Below, in pieces: positions 10,379-19,433 of a stretch of 22,443 nucleotides of DNA (positions within the stretch are counted from its first letter, which is position 1; each line of letters starts with the position of its first letter). Position numbers and translations under genes: made by a program. The notes beneath the pieces were generated by a model. It did not search any database and had not been told where the DNA came from. It saw only the letters and a list, made by a program, of their open reading frames with translations. The stretch spans positions 1 to 22,443 of the forward strand of contig JAAAUF010000504.1 in the NCBI GenBank assembly GCA_015499985.1, written 5' to 3'. The DNA is from Haplosporangium gracile (taxonomy: Eukaryota; Mortierellomycota; Mortierellomycetes; Mortierellales; Mortierellaceae).

Positions 10379-10901
10379 GATTATTTTCTTTTACATTGTT
10401 CCCTCCCTCCTTCTAAATAAATCGGGTACCAAGGTTGTCGAGTTTTTTCTCTCTTGTACATAGATCACATCCATTAAGATTTCAGTATACATATTCTTTT
10501 TTTGGGTCCTCCTCAATGAGATAGCAGTTGAACATGAACAACAGGACCTCGTACCTTTGTTTAGGTCAGCCATTTTGAAATAAGACTGGATTGAATAGAA
10601 AGCCTGAAATAAGGGCCGTTGTGTGCTTGTCAAGAGTTACCATGAAAAAAAATAGATGGGTGTCCAGCCATTAACAATAACATGCTGTCATATGTTATCG
10701 AGAAACTGATAGGCAAGTATCAGGAATTGAGTGCGAGTTTAAGTCTGAGCGCACATACTTATTTTTTGGTGGCAACGGTGTTCGCCACACTAACTTAGCA
10801 CGAAAGAGACAAAGTAGGTACCCCTTAAACATTTCGTCCCAATTTAGTGAATCGCCTAGATCTGGCCATGAGCTCCCTCCCTTCTCTCAATTTTAGCAAC
10901 A
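10379..10901. other. Intergenic region: orphan 3' UTR and eL33 promoter
   Basis: No gene seen. AATAAA follows the orphan gene at 10416-10421. The right end has a CT-rich stretch (10872-10888) just before the eL33 start codon, which is typical of ribosomal-protein gene leaders. Confidence 0.55.
10416..10421 (+). terminator. Poly(A) signal of the orphan gene
   Basis: AATAAA 37 nt after the stop codon. Confidence 0.5.
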
Positions 10902-12261
10902 ATGAGTCGGTATGTGCTAGCGGACCATAGACATCCATATGGGTGTAGAAATCCAAGCACAATCCATCGATCAATCCATCAGAGACTACGCCAACAACCA
11001 CGACGGGATCCCTTACGACAATATCATCAGCATCCATGTCAGACCCATATCCATCGTCGACACTTCGGAAAAAATAATACTCATCCGCAGAAGGGGCTGG
11101 AGGCGACTTTTTGGCAAGGAGGAGAGGCCATCATCAACCGAGTTGTCAGAACAGGCAGTCTTGCCTACTGCGAATTCGACAAATTAAAACCAGCAACGAT
11201 CAGGAAAAGAGGGAGACATCCATCGACGGCCTTTTTCTTCTCGACACAGAAGTCAGGCTCGAACAAGCAGGAATTCATGGCGAAACTATGATTCCCAACC
11301 CAACCCGATCCCGACACAGGCTTTACGGTCAACGCCTTCCACCAACGATCCGACAACGTGTCAGCTTTCTTTACGCAACGAGTCGCAGTCAGGGTACTTC
11401 TCGCAGGACTTATTAGCAACACTTCAGCAAAAACAAAAGCGATGGAAGGCTTGCACCAGTTGGTCGCAGAGTAGACATCTACTTTTGTTGTGATGCGATG
11501 GCGTAGGCGATCAGTCACACCAGCTCGTTTAGTTCACACAGGACAGAAGTTACACTGTCAGCAACTTTCAGGAAACTCTCTTCACTTCACACCAACCACT
11601 ACCTTTCACCCAGGGCCTTTTCGCTAACATCTCAACATATCTGTTCCACCTTGCTTTTAGTCTTTACGCTAAAGGTCGTGTTCTTGGATTCAAGCGCGCT
11701 AAGCGCAACCAGCGCCCCGACATCTCCCTCGTTCAGATCGAGGGTGTGAAGACTGCTGCCGATACCGAGTTCTACCTCGGCAAGCGTGTCGCTTTCGTCT
11801 ACCGCGCCAAGCGTGAGGTCAACGGCTCCAAGATCCGCTGCATCTGGGGCCGCATCACCCGCGCCCACGGTGGCTCCGGTGCCGTCAAGGCCCGCTTCCG
11901 CAACAACTTGCCCGCCAAGTCGTTCGGTGCCTCCGTCCGCGTCGTACGTTTTTGCACTGTGGTTTTTTTATTGTTGCTACAGGACTATTGAGAGTAATTG
12001 TGTATATGCTTCAGGAGAGACCAATGGGTAACTAACCAAACATACTTGCCTTTTTCTTTCTCTTCTACCTGCTCTCATCGGTCGGCTTTTCATGGATATC
12101 AACAGATGATGTACCCTTCCAGGTATGTTAACAGCACGCAACGCTTTTACACTGGTTATATTTATTTTCATGGAAGCGAATTTTCATATTGTCAATGATC
12201 AACAACTAACGTCTTCCTTTTCTTTTTCTTTCTTTCTGTGTTTCCTGCCTCTAGAGTTTAA
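10902..12261 (+). CDS. RPL33: 60S ribosomal protein eL33 (yeast Rpl33, human RPL35A)
   Basis: Four exons give 104 aa: 10902-10909 (ATG AGT CG), 11661-11943, 12106-12122 and 12255-12261. The product starts [17 protein letters not shown], then has the family core [32 protein letters not shown] and [16 protein letters not shown], and ends MMYPSRV. Length and ending match eL33 of yeast and animals (about 107-110 aa). It is a structural protein of the large ribosomal subunit. Three of the four exons are tiny (8, 17 and 7 nt). I assigned exon 1 because no ATG lies between 11497 and 11661, and ATGAGTCG|GTATGT completes the expected Arg-Leu-Tyr start. Introns are 751, 162 and 132 bp. Intron 1 is several times longer than most others in this window and is described separately. 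Codon use is strongly C-ending. Confidence 0.9.
10910..11660 (+). other. Long first intron of eL33
   Basis: A 751-bp intron from GTATGT to TTTTAG with a plausible branch site (GCTAAC near 11622). Other introns modelled in protein-coding genes here are 96-209 bp. Its composition is balanced and C-rich, unlike the T-rich neighbouring introns, because it contains the coding-like remnant at 10921-11474. Confidence 0.75.
10921..11474 (+). pseudogene. Frame-broken coding remnant inside eL33 intron 1
   Basis: On the plus strand an apparently coherent protein runs through the intron but changes frame at least three times. Segment A is about 10921-11125 ([20 protein letters not shown]..., about half of its codons end in C). 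Segment B is about 11120-11210 ([20 protein letters not shown]). Segment C is about 11205-11300 ([20 protein letters not shown]). Segment D is about 11295-11474 ([20 protein letters not shown]..., ending LHQLVAE and TAG). The frame changes fall near short runs such as GGAGGAGAGG, AAAAGAGGG and CCCAACCC. No space exists for introns at these joints. I do not recognise the family. Alternatives are chance open frames or base-calling errors in a nested gene; the codon bias argues against chance. Confidence 0.5.
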
Positions 12262-12275
12262 GTTTCTTGTCCGTA

Positions 12276-12281
12276 AATAAA
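12276..12281 (+). terminator. Poly(A) signal of eL33
   Basis: AATAAA 14 nt after the stop codon. Confidence 0.55.
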
Positions 12282-12352
12282 CCCGTGGAGCAATTATCGA
12301 CTCTGACTATTAAAAAAATACACAAAGGCGCAACTCAACTGGAATCGTCCTC

Positions 12353-12370
12353 AAAAAAAAAAAAAAAAAA
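12353..12370. repeat. Poly(A) homopolymer, 18 nt
   Basis: Uninterrupted run of A on the plus strand between convergent genes. Confidence 0.9.
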
Positions 12371-12698
12371 CCTCGGATTTCACTCTTTGACTGTATTTTT
12401 TCAGCGAGCGATGTTGTAACATATTCTGGGAATTTACTATGGAGGAGCAAGACAGGAACTAATGATGGACCTTCAAAAAAAAATGGGCGAAGTTGTTTGT
12501 TTATGTTTGTAGAAAGAACCTCTTTTCAGACAAAAAAAAAATGGAGGAGTAAAAGGAACTGACTTACAGCAAGGTGATATGTCCATTCAAGGAGTGTTGG
12601 AAACCATACCACACATTTGAGGGGAAATACCAAAGGACAAGAGGCCTGCACAGCTTCAAAACCAAGAGGACCCTGAAAAAAAAAAACATTGCCGTGAT

Positions 12699-12704
12699 TT
12701 TTAT
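12699..12704 (-). terminator. Poly(A) signal overlapping the RAD18 stop codon
   Basis: On the minus strand the gene ends AGT CAA TAA AAA, so AATAAA spans the stop, as in MMAB. Confidence 0.4.
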
Positions 12705-14888
12705 TGACTCGACATTGACGTTGCTGGCGCTGGTTCTGCTGTTGTCGTGGTTGTGTTGTTCTCAGCAAGCGCCTTTTCTTTATCAGCCTGAAGTCGACTC
12801 CGAACCTCGGCGATAAGTTCAGCATACTCGTCCGCATACTTGGCAGCGTGCGCAAACGCAGAAGCCGACGCAATGGCTACATTGACCGCGGTGTTGTTGG
12901 CTTGGTTCGGGACAAAGGTCATTGAACTCGAACGCCCATTACTTGACTGCGAGGAAGACGGGGTCGCTTCAGGAGATTCCATTGTTGCTGCTGCTGCTAC
13001 TGCGTCGGCGGCATCCTTCTTGGCCTGTCGTTCTGCCTCAGCAGCATGGATCTGCCGTTGGGTCTGTTGCTGTTGCTCAAGAATCCTGCGTTGTGACTCC
13101 TTGACCTCTAGATCCTTTTCATATGCTCGTTCCCACACCTGCATCGCCTTCATCAATTCGGACACTGGCTTGGGTCGCGTAGAGTCGCAGTTAGCGTTGA
13201 AAATAGTCGTGTACTCGGCGTGCCTCTTCGCCATCAGCGTCTTGTCCCCATTTGTTGGTAGACCCAATTCCTAAATTGTCAAATTAAAAACGCGAGAATA
13301 AACATTGGAATCAATTACTGTCATAACGACGATCATAGAGTTAAAAACATGAGCGACTAAATATTTACCTGTAGCTTTTTCCGGAGCTGCTTGTCGTTGA
13401 GGAGACTGTACGTGAGCTTCGGTATCCTCGTTGGCTCGGGAGCTGTTGATTTTGGTGTAAACTTCGGCAGTTTGGGCGCCGCTCCATTCGATGACGATTG
13501 TGGTTGCCACTGCATCGTTGACCGTCGCGCTGGAGAGGCGGGGCTGCTGGAGTTAGAGCCGACTGACCGTCCTGGTGTTCCTGATTTTGTCAACGAACTG
13601 TTGGTATCCGGAACAACGTCTCGGGTCGATGTTCCTTGTTTGGTGTACAGAGCAATGACTGAAGCTGCTTGCTTTATGATCAGGCTATACAAAAGTGTAT
13701 AGTCCGGGTCTGTTCGGCCTGCGAGACAAAATTTGTCCAAGTGTGTGTTGGTGTATGGTTCCGGAATACCTTTCTCGCAGATGGGGCATGCAACAAGTTT
13801 TGGACCAGGAACAGGTGCTGAGGCAATTGATATAGCCGCCGTTGTGGTTGTTGAGTTAGTAATATCCGTGCTGGAACTGAGTGACGCTAGTACTTGTGCT
13901 GATGCTGGTTCTGAGCTGTGGAAAGGGTCAGATACAGTGTCCGATATCTGTTCCTGGTTTGCTGAGACGCTTGGTTCATAGCGCTCGTCTGCCTGCGACG
14001 ACTGCGACGATTGTGATAATGTTTGCTCCGAACGTCCACCTCTTGACCGAAGAACCGGGCCTAATGTTCAGCAATGAAAACATTGCCATTGTGAGTATTA
14101 CACGAGTGGCAATATTGCCATCATCTGGCATCAATGCTTGCATCCCCACTCAAGATTCCAAGGTGAGTACATACCTGTGGAGCGAGAGACGTTCTTTCCC
14201 TTGTGCCTCAATGGAGATGAATCGTGATGGCTAAGAACAAAGTTTTCATCCTTGTCATCATCCAGCGACACCTGACTCATAGCAACGTCGGCATGATCCT
14301 GGCTACTATGCACAGTCCTGTTGGTGATCCGGGTGGATGTCCGCCGCCGCTTCTGCTGAGGACTGTCATAGTCAATGTCCATGCTCCCTTCCTTGACAAA
14401 TCGGGGTGCTGGCACTGGCTTTACTACTGGTTTAGGTCGTACAACTTCCACGAGTGTTGTGAGTAATAGCGATCTATTCACCAATGAACCGAGAAATGTC
14501 CAGGTATACAACGAGGAGCGTTTTTAGCTATGCCGGATAGTTTTTTTTGCTACCAATTGCCACCAATTTTCAAGGTACTCAATTGTATGAAGAAGCTTTT
14601 TCGAAAAAAAGATACTCACCTGCAATCACCAAAGTTGTTCGCGATCTCATCTAAGGCAACGTTACGGCGTATTTGAGAGGTGGAGGTGACGACTCTGCAG
14701 GCTGGACAGGAGGACTCCTTGTCGAGATGTCGACGGATGCATTCTGAACAAAAGTTATGAGAGCACTGGAGGACAACAGCTGCTCGGAGGAGTTCCTTGC
14801 AGATGGGACAACGAAGATGAGAGTCGATTTCCCGAAGAGATTTGAATTCGATGGGCCAGTCGGAGGGATCAGTTATACCCCCGTTCAT
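12701..14888 (-). CDS. RAD18: E3 ubiquitin ligase RAD18
   Basis: Four exons (14620-14888, 14175-14473, 13369-14060, 12701-13270) give 609 aa, somewhat longer than yeast and human RAD18 (under 500 aa). With RAD6 it monoubiquitinates PCNA to start translesion synthesis at stalled forks, in the nucleus. Domain order is diagnostic. A RING-HC lies at residues 27-64 (C27, C30, C42, H44, C47, C50, C61, C64). A Ser/Thr-rich linker follows, with a basic patch QQKRRRTSTR. The UBZ4 finger is CPIC (281-284) with H296 and C301. The SAP domain is about 405-440 (LTYSLLNDKQLRKKLQELGL... to NANCD). A charged coiled coil with a Q-run (VKESQRRILEQQQQTQRQIH) sits where the RAD6-binding region lies. The C terminus is Ala/Thr-rich. 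Introns end in TAG. The extra length comes from low-complexity linkers. Confidence 0.94.
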
Positions 14889-15240
14889 GGTGTAGAATAA
14901 GGCGCGTGAGTTGAAGAAAGTGGCAAGAACGAAACCAGTAGAGTGAAAAGGCGAAGGAGGAGGGAGAAGTCAACAAAACATAAACAGATGTGTACGTGAA
15001 ATTCAGAACAGAACGCGCCCTGAAATCGGCACTGTACGCAGAAATGAAATGTGTGGCTTGATGGAAATCTGACTGTTGAATGTACATATCAACCATAATA
15101 AAAGGTGAGGCGCGAAAATTTTTCGTTGTCTTTCCCTTCAACCCTTCCCTTTCCTTTCACTACACACTCTCCTCCTTCCTTAGTCCTTGACTGAGAGGTG
15201 TCTTGGCTTTGAAAAGAGCTTCTGGCGCCCTCTTTCTTAA
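14889..15240. promoter_or_regulatory. Divergent promoter region, RAD18 and the snoRNA host unit
   Basis: It lies upstream of RAD18 (-) and of the rightward non-coding unit. The right part is pyrimidine-rich (15130-15182), like the leader of a highly expressed gene. No open frame with family features was seen. Confidence 0.4.
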
Positions 15241-15316
15241 GGACTTGGAGTATTCAATTGGTAAGCACTCTCATCACCTTTTTTCACATCCCTTCGACTG
15301 ATCGACATGAGCTGAA

Positions 15317-15395
15317 ATGATGATTCTGGCATTTGGCTGTATGTGCATTCTGCACACTGACGATAAAAAACTAGCTACCTAAATTAAACCACTGA
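15317..15395 (+). ncRNA. Box C/D snoRNA-like element, copy 1
   Basis: A 79-nt element: box C ATGATGA (15317-15323), an internal hairpin TGTGCA-TTC-TGCACA (15342-15356), an immediately following CTGA usable as box D' (15357-15360), and a terminal CTGA as box D (15392-15395). It lies inside an inferred intron, like many fungal snoRNAs. It matches copy 2 at 76 of 79 positions. No good terminal stem is visible here. The guide would be the bases just before box D (CTACCTAAATTAAACCA); I could not assign an rRNA or snRNA target. Confidence 0.6.
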
Positions 15396-15782
15396 ACACC
15401 AACCATTTCGAAAAAAAATTACATTTCTCGACTTGGATTGGCGACTTCAAGAACATTTTGAACTGTTTTCTAATCGTTCATTCTTTCTTTTAACGATGTC
15501 GTAGATCTGCACCGATGTTCTCTTCAAAGGATAAATGCGTTTATTCAAGGAAATGGTTTTCGAGAACGATCAATTGGGATGTGAAGAGGTCGGATATAAG
15601 AGTCTCGTAAAGAGAATGATCGCGTATTTCGTTGTTCATTTTTTCTTTGCGGGACTTGACTTGTTGAATGGTAAGCATGCTTGAATCCGTTTCTACCCAA
15701 TCCTCTTGCCCTTTTCTCTCTTTTTTTGGTCTCTTGAAGACATGTCATATCCTTCGATCTGTGTTCGTCTTGGTATCTTTTG

Positions 15783-15861
15783 ATGATGATTCTGGCATTT
15801 GGCTGTATGTACATTCTGTACACTGACGATAAAAAACTAGCTACCTAAATTAAACCGCTGA
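15783..15861 (+). ncRNA. Box C/D snoRNA-like element, copy 2
   Basis: Box C is ATGATGA (15783-15789), the hairpin is TGTACA-TTC-TGTACA, box D' is CTGA and box D is CTGA (15858-15861). Against copy 1 the hairpin carries G to A and C to T, which together turn a G-C pair into an A-U pair. Flanks form a terminal stem: TTG against CAA directly beside the boxes, then TTGGTATC (15770-15777) against GATACCAA (15867-15874), as in C/D snoRNAs. The guide region is unchanged except one base next to box D. Confidence 0.68.
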
Positions 15862-16196
15862 CAATCGATACCAAAAAAACACATTTTTGAGGCTGGCAAA
15901 AACATGGCACATTCTGAGGGTAAATATGGGGACATCTGAAGGATTAACGCGCAATAATGTAAAGCGAAGCAACCTGGGGTTCATCGAGGGCTTTTTTTTT
16001 ATATATTTTTTTATTTTTTCCATTCCACTCCTACTCACTTCCACTCTCTTACTCCTCTCCGAAATGAGCTCGTTAACTTGCCTGGATATGTTGTACTAAT
16101 CTTGTAGGTCTCATCCTCTCGCTTCTCTTTGTAGATCCTCATTCAATTAAGATGATCTGTCCTCATGGTGTTTTAGATACCCTTATTAAAAAATTA

Positions 16197-16202
16197 AATA
16201 AA
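16197..16202 (+). terminator. Possible poly(A) signal of the snoRNA host unit
   Basis: AATAAA in AT-rich sequence about 90 nt after the inferred last acceptor. Confidence 0.35.
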
Positions 16203-16382
16203 AATGCCATCAAAATACAACACACTATTGTTTTTGAAATCGGCCGTGACGTAGAAAAACGTGACTTTTTGTCATGTTTTGCAACGAAGAAACCGACTGC
16301 CTTTTTTTTCCTTTTTCGCCTTTCACTGATCGGCTTTCCCTTCCGCTTTCCTTTCCATTCTCTCACTCTCTAATCCTCAAAA

Positions 16383-16402
16383 ACACACACACACGCACAC
16401 AC
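16383..16402. repeat. (CA)n microsatellite in the 5' leader
   Basis: A CA run with one G interruption, 11 nt before the start codon of the small membrane protein, preceded by a pyrimidine-rich leader. Confidence 0.8.
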
Positions 16403-16413
16403 ATCAAATCACA

Positions 16414-16587
16414 ATGGTCAAGAAGATTGCATCCAAGAGCAGCGGCAACGCTATCACCAACTTTATCCGCTCGGAAATCACTGCCCCCGAGAAGCGTGCC
16501 GGGAACACCTCCATCGCCATCTCCGTCACTGTCTTCGGCCTTGCTGTCACCTTCCTTCGCTCCCTCGGCGATATGTTGGGTGTATAA
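16414..16587 (+). CDS. 57-aa single-span membrane protein, possibly TOM6-like
   Basis: One exon encodes 57 aa. The start ATG sits in ACAATGG after a CT/CA-rich leader, and codons are strongly C-ending, so the small frame looks real and well expressed. The basic N terminus (MVKKIASKSSGN, then FIRSEITAPEKRAGN) precedes one hydrophobic span, TSIAISVTVFGLAVTFL (about 32-48), and a short tail, RSLGDMLGV. The plan (short soluble N terminus, one C-terminal span, tail with DML) and the size resemble Tom6, a small subunit of the mitochondrial outer-membrane import (TOM) complex. Similarity is weak by eye, so another small tail-anchored protein is possible. Confidence 0.65.
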   Translation: MVKKIASKSSGNAITNFIRSEITAPEKRAGNTSIAISVTVFGLAVTFLRSLGDMLGV

Positions 16588-17435
16588 AAGGAAGGATGTT
16601 GTAGTCAACAAATACTCCCTCGGCAAACTAGCAACAGCAACCCGATACATACATACTCGCACGCCATATACACATCATCCAGAAAGAGCGCTTTTGGGCG
16701 GAGGAGGAGGACTACGACTGGAAGCTGGAGAAGCGAACAGGATACAATTTAAGGAAGGAGGAGGAGATCTGAAGTGACGTAACGGAGAGCAAGGAAGAGG
16801 AAGAGGAGGAACTACTTAGAAAGCGGACTGATCCGGACCCGGCACTAGGAAGCCACACACTCTACGCTCCGTTGTTATTTTTTCAAGGAGGGTTTTTGAC
16901 ACCAAGACCAGCGCCACAAGGACACTTTTTGGGAAGCTTTCTTCATGGTTCGGAAAACTTGGACTCAACGCGAGCAAGGGGCCGTGCCTCCAACCCTTTC
17001 TCTTTTTTTCTCTCTCTCTCTCTGTTGGACACGGATACCGATCTCCCCAACAACAACTCTCTCCGCATTTCCCCCCCACCTATCCTTTTTTCAATCTTGT
17101 TCAAAACACTCAACTTTAGTCTAGCCAATTCTTTCACCAATTTTACTTTTCTCTCACTTGTTCATCATCATATTTCTTTCTCGCTTTTTTACTTGTACAA
17201 AATAAGACTTTTTTCATCATCGACTATTGGTCCTCTCTGTCAGTGCTACATGCACAATACTTTGCGCTTCATTATTAGCTAGAGGAGGCAAGAAAGTTAA
17301 CGACGAAAATTGTTATTCTTGAAGTGTGAAATGTCAGTAAGAGGGAGTGAGCAAAAATGGAATCGCGGTGTATAGTCGTTTTAGCTCCGTCTTGTTTCTT
17401 GTTCGTAATATGTGTAGTCCTTGTTGAAATGGGGA
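16588..17435. other. Convergent 3' region without a recognised gene
   Basis: Only the 3' flanks of the TOM6-like gene (+) and the aldo/keto reductase (-) are expected. A purine-rich stretch (about 16690-16815) is followed by pyrimidine-rich sequence with a CT microsatellite at 17010-17024. The 136-codon frame here is low-complexity F/S/L and unconvincing. Confidence 0.55.
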
Positions 17436-19433
17436 TTAGGGCGCAACGGTTGGATTCCAGCCTATGTTATCCACGGAAATGAGCGCATCCATCGTATCGT
17501 AGATTAGCATTAAAAGAATGGTCATGAGGACACACAGATCGGAAATACCCTTCTCCACACACCCCCTTTTTTTCCCATTGATGGTGGATCCTGCGGACGA
17601 GAAAACAATAAAAAAAATATCAACGTCAGAGCGTGCGCACTAACCAGAGACGTAGTCCTCATTGAAAGAATCCAAAACACTCATGTCGCCGTCCGCAAGG
17701 TCAAAGTCGAATACATCGGCGTTTTGTTCAATACGATCCTTGTGAGAGCTCTTGGGTAGAGCAATGTAGCCCTTCTGGAGACTCCAACGGATCAGGATCT
17801 GCGCTGGCGATTTGGAGTACTTGGCACCAATCTTGATCAGCATGGGGTCCTGAAGTTTGTGTCCACGACTGAGAGGACTGTACGCCTGCACCGCAATGTG
17901 CTGAGATTCGCAAAACGAAACAATCTCCTGGCGCGTTAACCATGGGTGGACCTATATCCACATGAACAGTGACAGAGGGCGTTTTTTTGTTGAAATGCGT
18001 AAGCAAAGCTTCCGTTTCGTTTTTGCTTGCTCCGGTGGGCCTTGGATATATAATATCCTTTATTCCTGCCTATGTTCGTGCAAGTAGCTTCGTGGACTCA
18101 CCTCGATTTGGTTGACGACTGGTCGGATCGTTGGATTAGAGCCAAGCAGCTCCTTCAAATGATGCACGCCGTAGTTTGATACGCCTACACCAAATGGAAC
18201 ATCCGTGGACAGATACAGATATGGTGTAGAGTGGGAAATGGGAGTATCGGTTAGAAAACACCGATAAGATAAAAGGGTGAGCCAAGACTTCCATATTTGG
18301 TCAACAGAGATATCTCATATCGGATTTCTTGTTCACCCGCATCGCGCTCCCTTCCTATCCAACACGTTCAAAAATCAGGCATCAACTTGCCTATGCTTTT
18401 GACCTTGCCCTGAGCGACCAGTTTCTGTAATGCCTTCCACGACTCATTTCGACGCTCGGCGCCTGGGTTTGGTGAGTGAATTAGGTAGAGATCTGTAGTT
18501 GCAAACAGAACAGAGAGGGACAAAAAGAGACAAAATGATAAGCGCCATGTCCGGTTTTTAGTGAAATGGAATCAAAGCGTTTGTTTTTCTTTTCCTGTCT
18601 TCGTCATCTTGACTGTTTCATCTGCAGGAAGAAAAAAAAAAAAAGGCCAACAAAATGGGGAAGGGATGTGCCCGCCCCCTTTATCTATTGATTATTCGTA
18701 CCAACATAGTCCAGCCCGAGTTTCTCCAACGAGAGTTCACACGCTTCCAATGCAGAATCATACCCCTGGTCCCGGTCAAAGAGTTTCGTTGTAACAAAGA
18801 TCTGGTCCCTAGGAATGCCACTATCCGTGTTAGATTCAATTAATCGGTCAAAGAAAAAACGATTGTTAGCTGTCTTTTTCGTTTGCCTTGTCTGTTTGTC
18901 TTCGTTTATGCACACACGCCGTCATTCGAGGGTCGCAGCTGATTAACTGTCTGGTATTGGGAACTATATCGAAACAACTCTCGACAAAAAATCGTTGAAG
19001 GGGGAGAGTGCAGAACGTACCTCTTGCGGATAGCATTTCCGACACTCACTTCATTGTGATAGCCTGCTGCGGTGTCGATATGACGATAGCCGGCCTATTT
19101 TGGATCATCATCAACAACAAGAGATGTCATTTCGATGTCAGTTTACTGCTGAAGGTATCTCTGCTGCCATAGTAGCCTCTTGGACCAGACAAAGCACAAG
19201 CCCTGTTCTTGACAACGAATCGAATCATATGTTTATAAGTGGGTCGAGCTGTGAGCAGCGGCAGCAGTAACACTTGGCAGGTGCTGAGGTTGTACCTGAA
19301 GAGCCCAGAGGACAGCATCCTCAGTCGCTTTGCCAGCCTCTATGAGGTAGACGCCCAGGCCAAGGAGAGGGATCTGTCGTGCATTGTTAAGCGCGTAGAA
19401 GGACTGCAGTCCATCAAGGTTAACGTGTGTCAT
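17436..19433 (-). CDS. Aldo/keto reductase (AKR superfamily, NADPH-dependent)
   Basis: Seven exons (19296-19433, 19021-19094, 18702-18820, 18391-18492, 18102-18184, 17645-17951, 17436-17461) give 282 aa, normal for the family. It reduces aldehydes and ketones with NADPH, in the cytosol. The catalytic tetrad is present: D53 and Y58 ([11 protein letters not shown]), K83 (FVTTKLF) and H116 (YLIHSPNPG). Family motifs follow: [33 protein letters not shown], and the cofactor region [15 protein letters not shown]. It ends [16 protein letters not shown]. The start ATG opens [17 protein letters not shown], with the strand [10 protein letters not shown] next. Intron 4 (18185-18390) has a GC donor. The last intron is needed to reach the GWNPTVAP ending; reading through it gives an immediate TAG. 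The exact substrate cannot be told. Confidence 0.94.
18185..18390 (-). other. GC-AG intron 4 of the aldo/keto reductase gene
   Basis: Donor ATAG|GCAAGT, acceptor GTGTAG. It rebuilds KSI-G-VSNYG, the near-invariant AKR motif. The nearest GT donor shifts the frame. Confidence 0.8.

Larger units (their letters stand above)
12262..12698. other. Convergent 3' flank with poly(A) tracts
   Basis: No gene seen between the ends of eL33 (+) and RAD18 (-). It contains an 18-A homopolymer (12353-12370) and several shorter A runs (for example 12475-12483 and 12532-12541). Confidence 0.65.
15190..16230 (+). ncRNA. Putative spliced non-coding snoRNA host gene
   Basis: No long open frame is present, but splice signals frame both snoRNA-like copies. 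The inferred exon 1 ends at 15260. Intron 1 is 15261-15504 (GTAAGC...GTAG), exon 2 is 15505-15670, and intron 2 is 15671-16107 (GTAAGC...TTGTAG, with TACTAAT at 16094). Exon 3 runs to an AATAAA at 16197-16202. The two donor regions resemble each other: both have GGACTTG about 20 nt upstream and then GTAAGCA, suggesting duplication of an exon-intron unit. Ends are approximate. Alternatively these could be leader introns of the small gene at 16414, but the AATAAA in between argues against that. Confidence 0.4.

Noticed and set aside
11289..11327. Alternative eL33 first exon (ATGATTCCC ... AGGCTTTACG)
   Set aside because: It happens to read RHRLYG, but it would need an odd donor and a long N terminus. 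ATGAGTCG|GTATGT at 10902 gives the exact family start.
11165..11518. 118-codon minus-strand open frame in eL33 intron 1
   Set aside because: Its codon use is unbiased, while the plus strand shows C-ending codons over the same region, so it is probably the shadow of the plus-strand remnant.
16274..16777. 167-codon plus-strand frame over the small membrane gene
   Set aside because: It is out of frame with the well-biased 57-aa frame and begins in the T-rich leader.
16872..17282. 136-codon plus-strand frame
   Set aside because: Low-complexity F/S/L from CT-rich DNA, no motifs, and it lies between two convergent genes.
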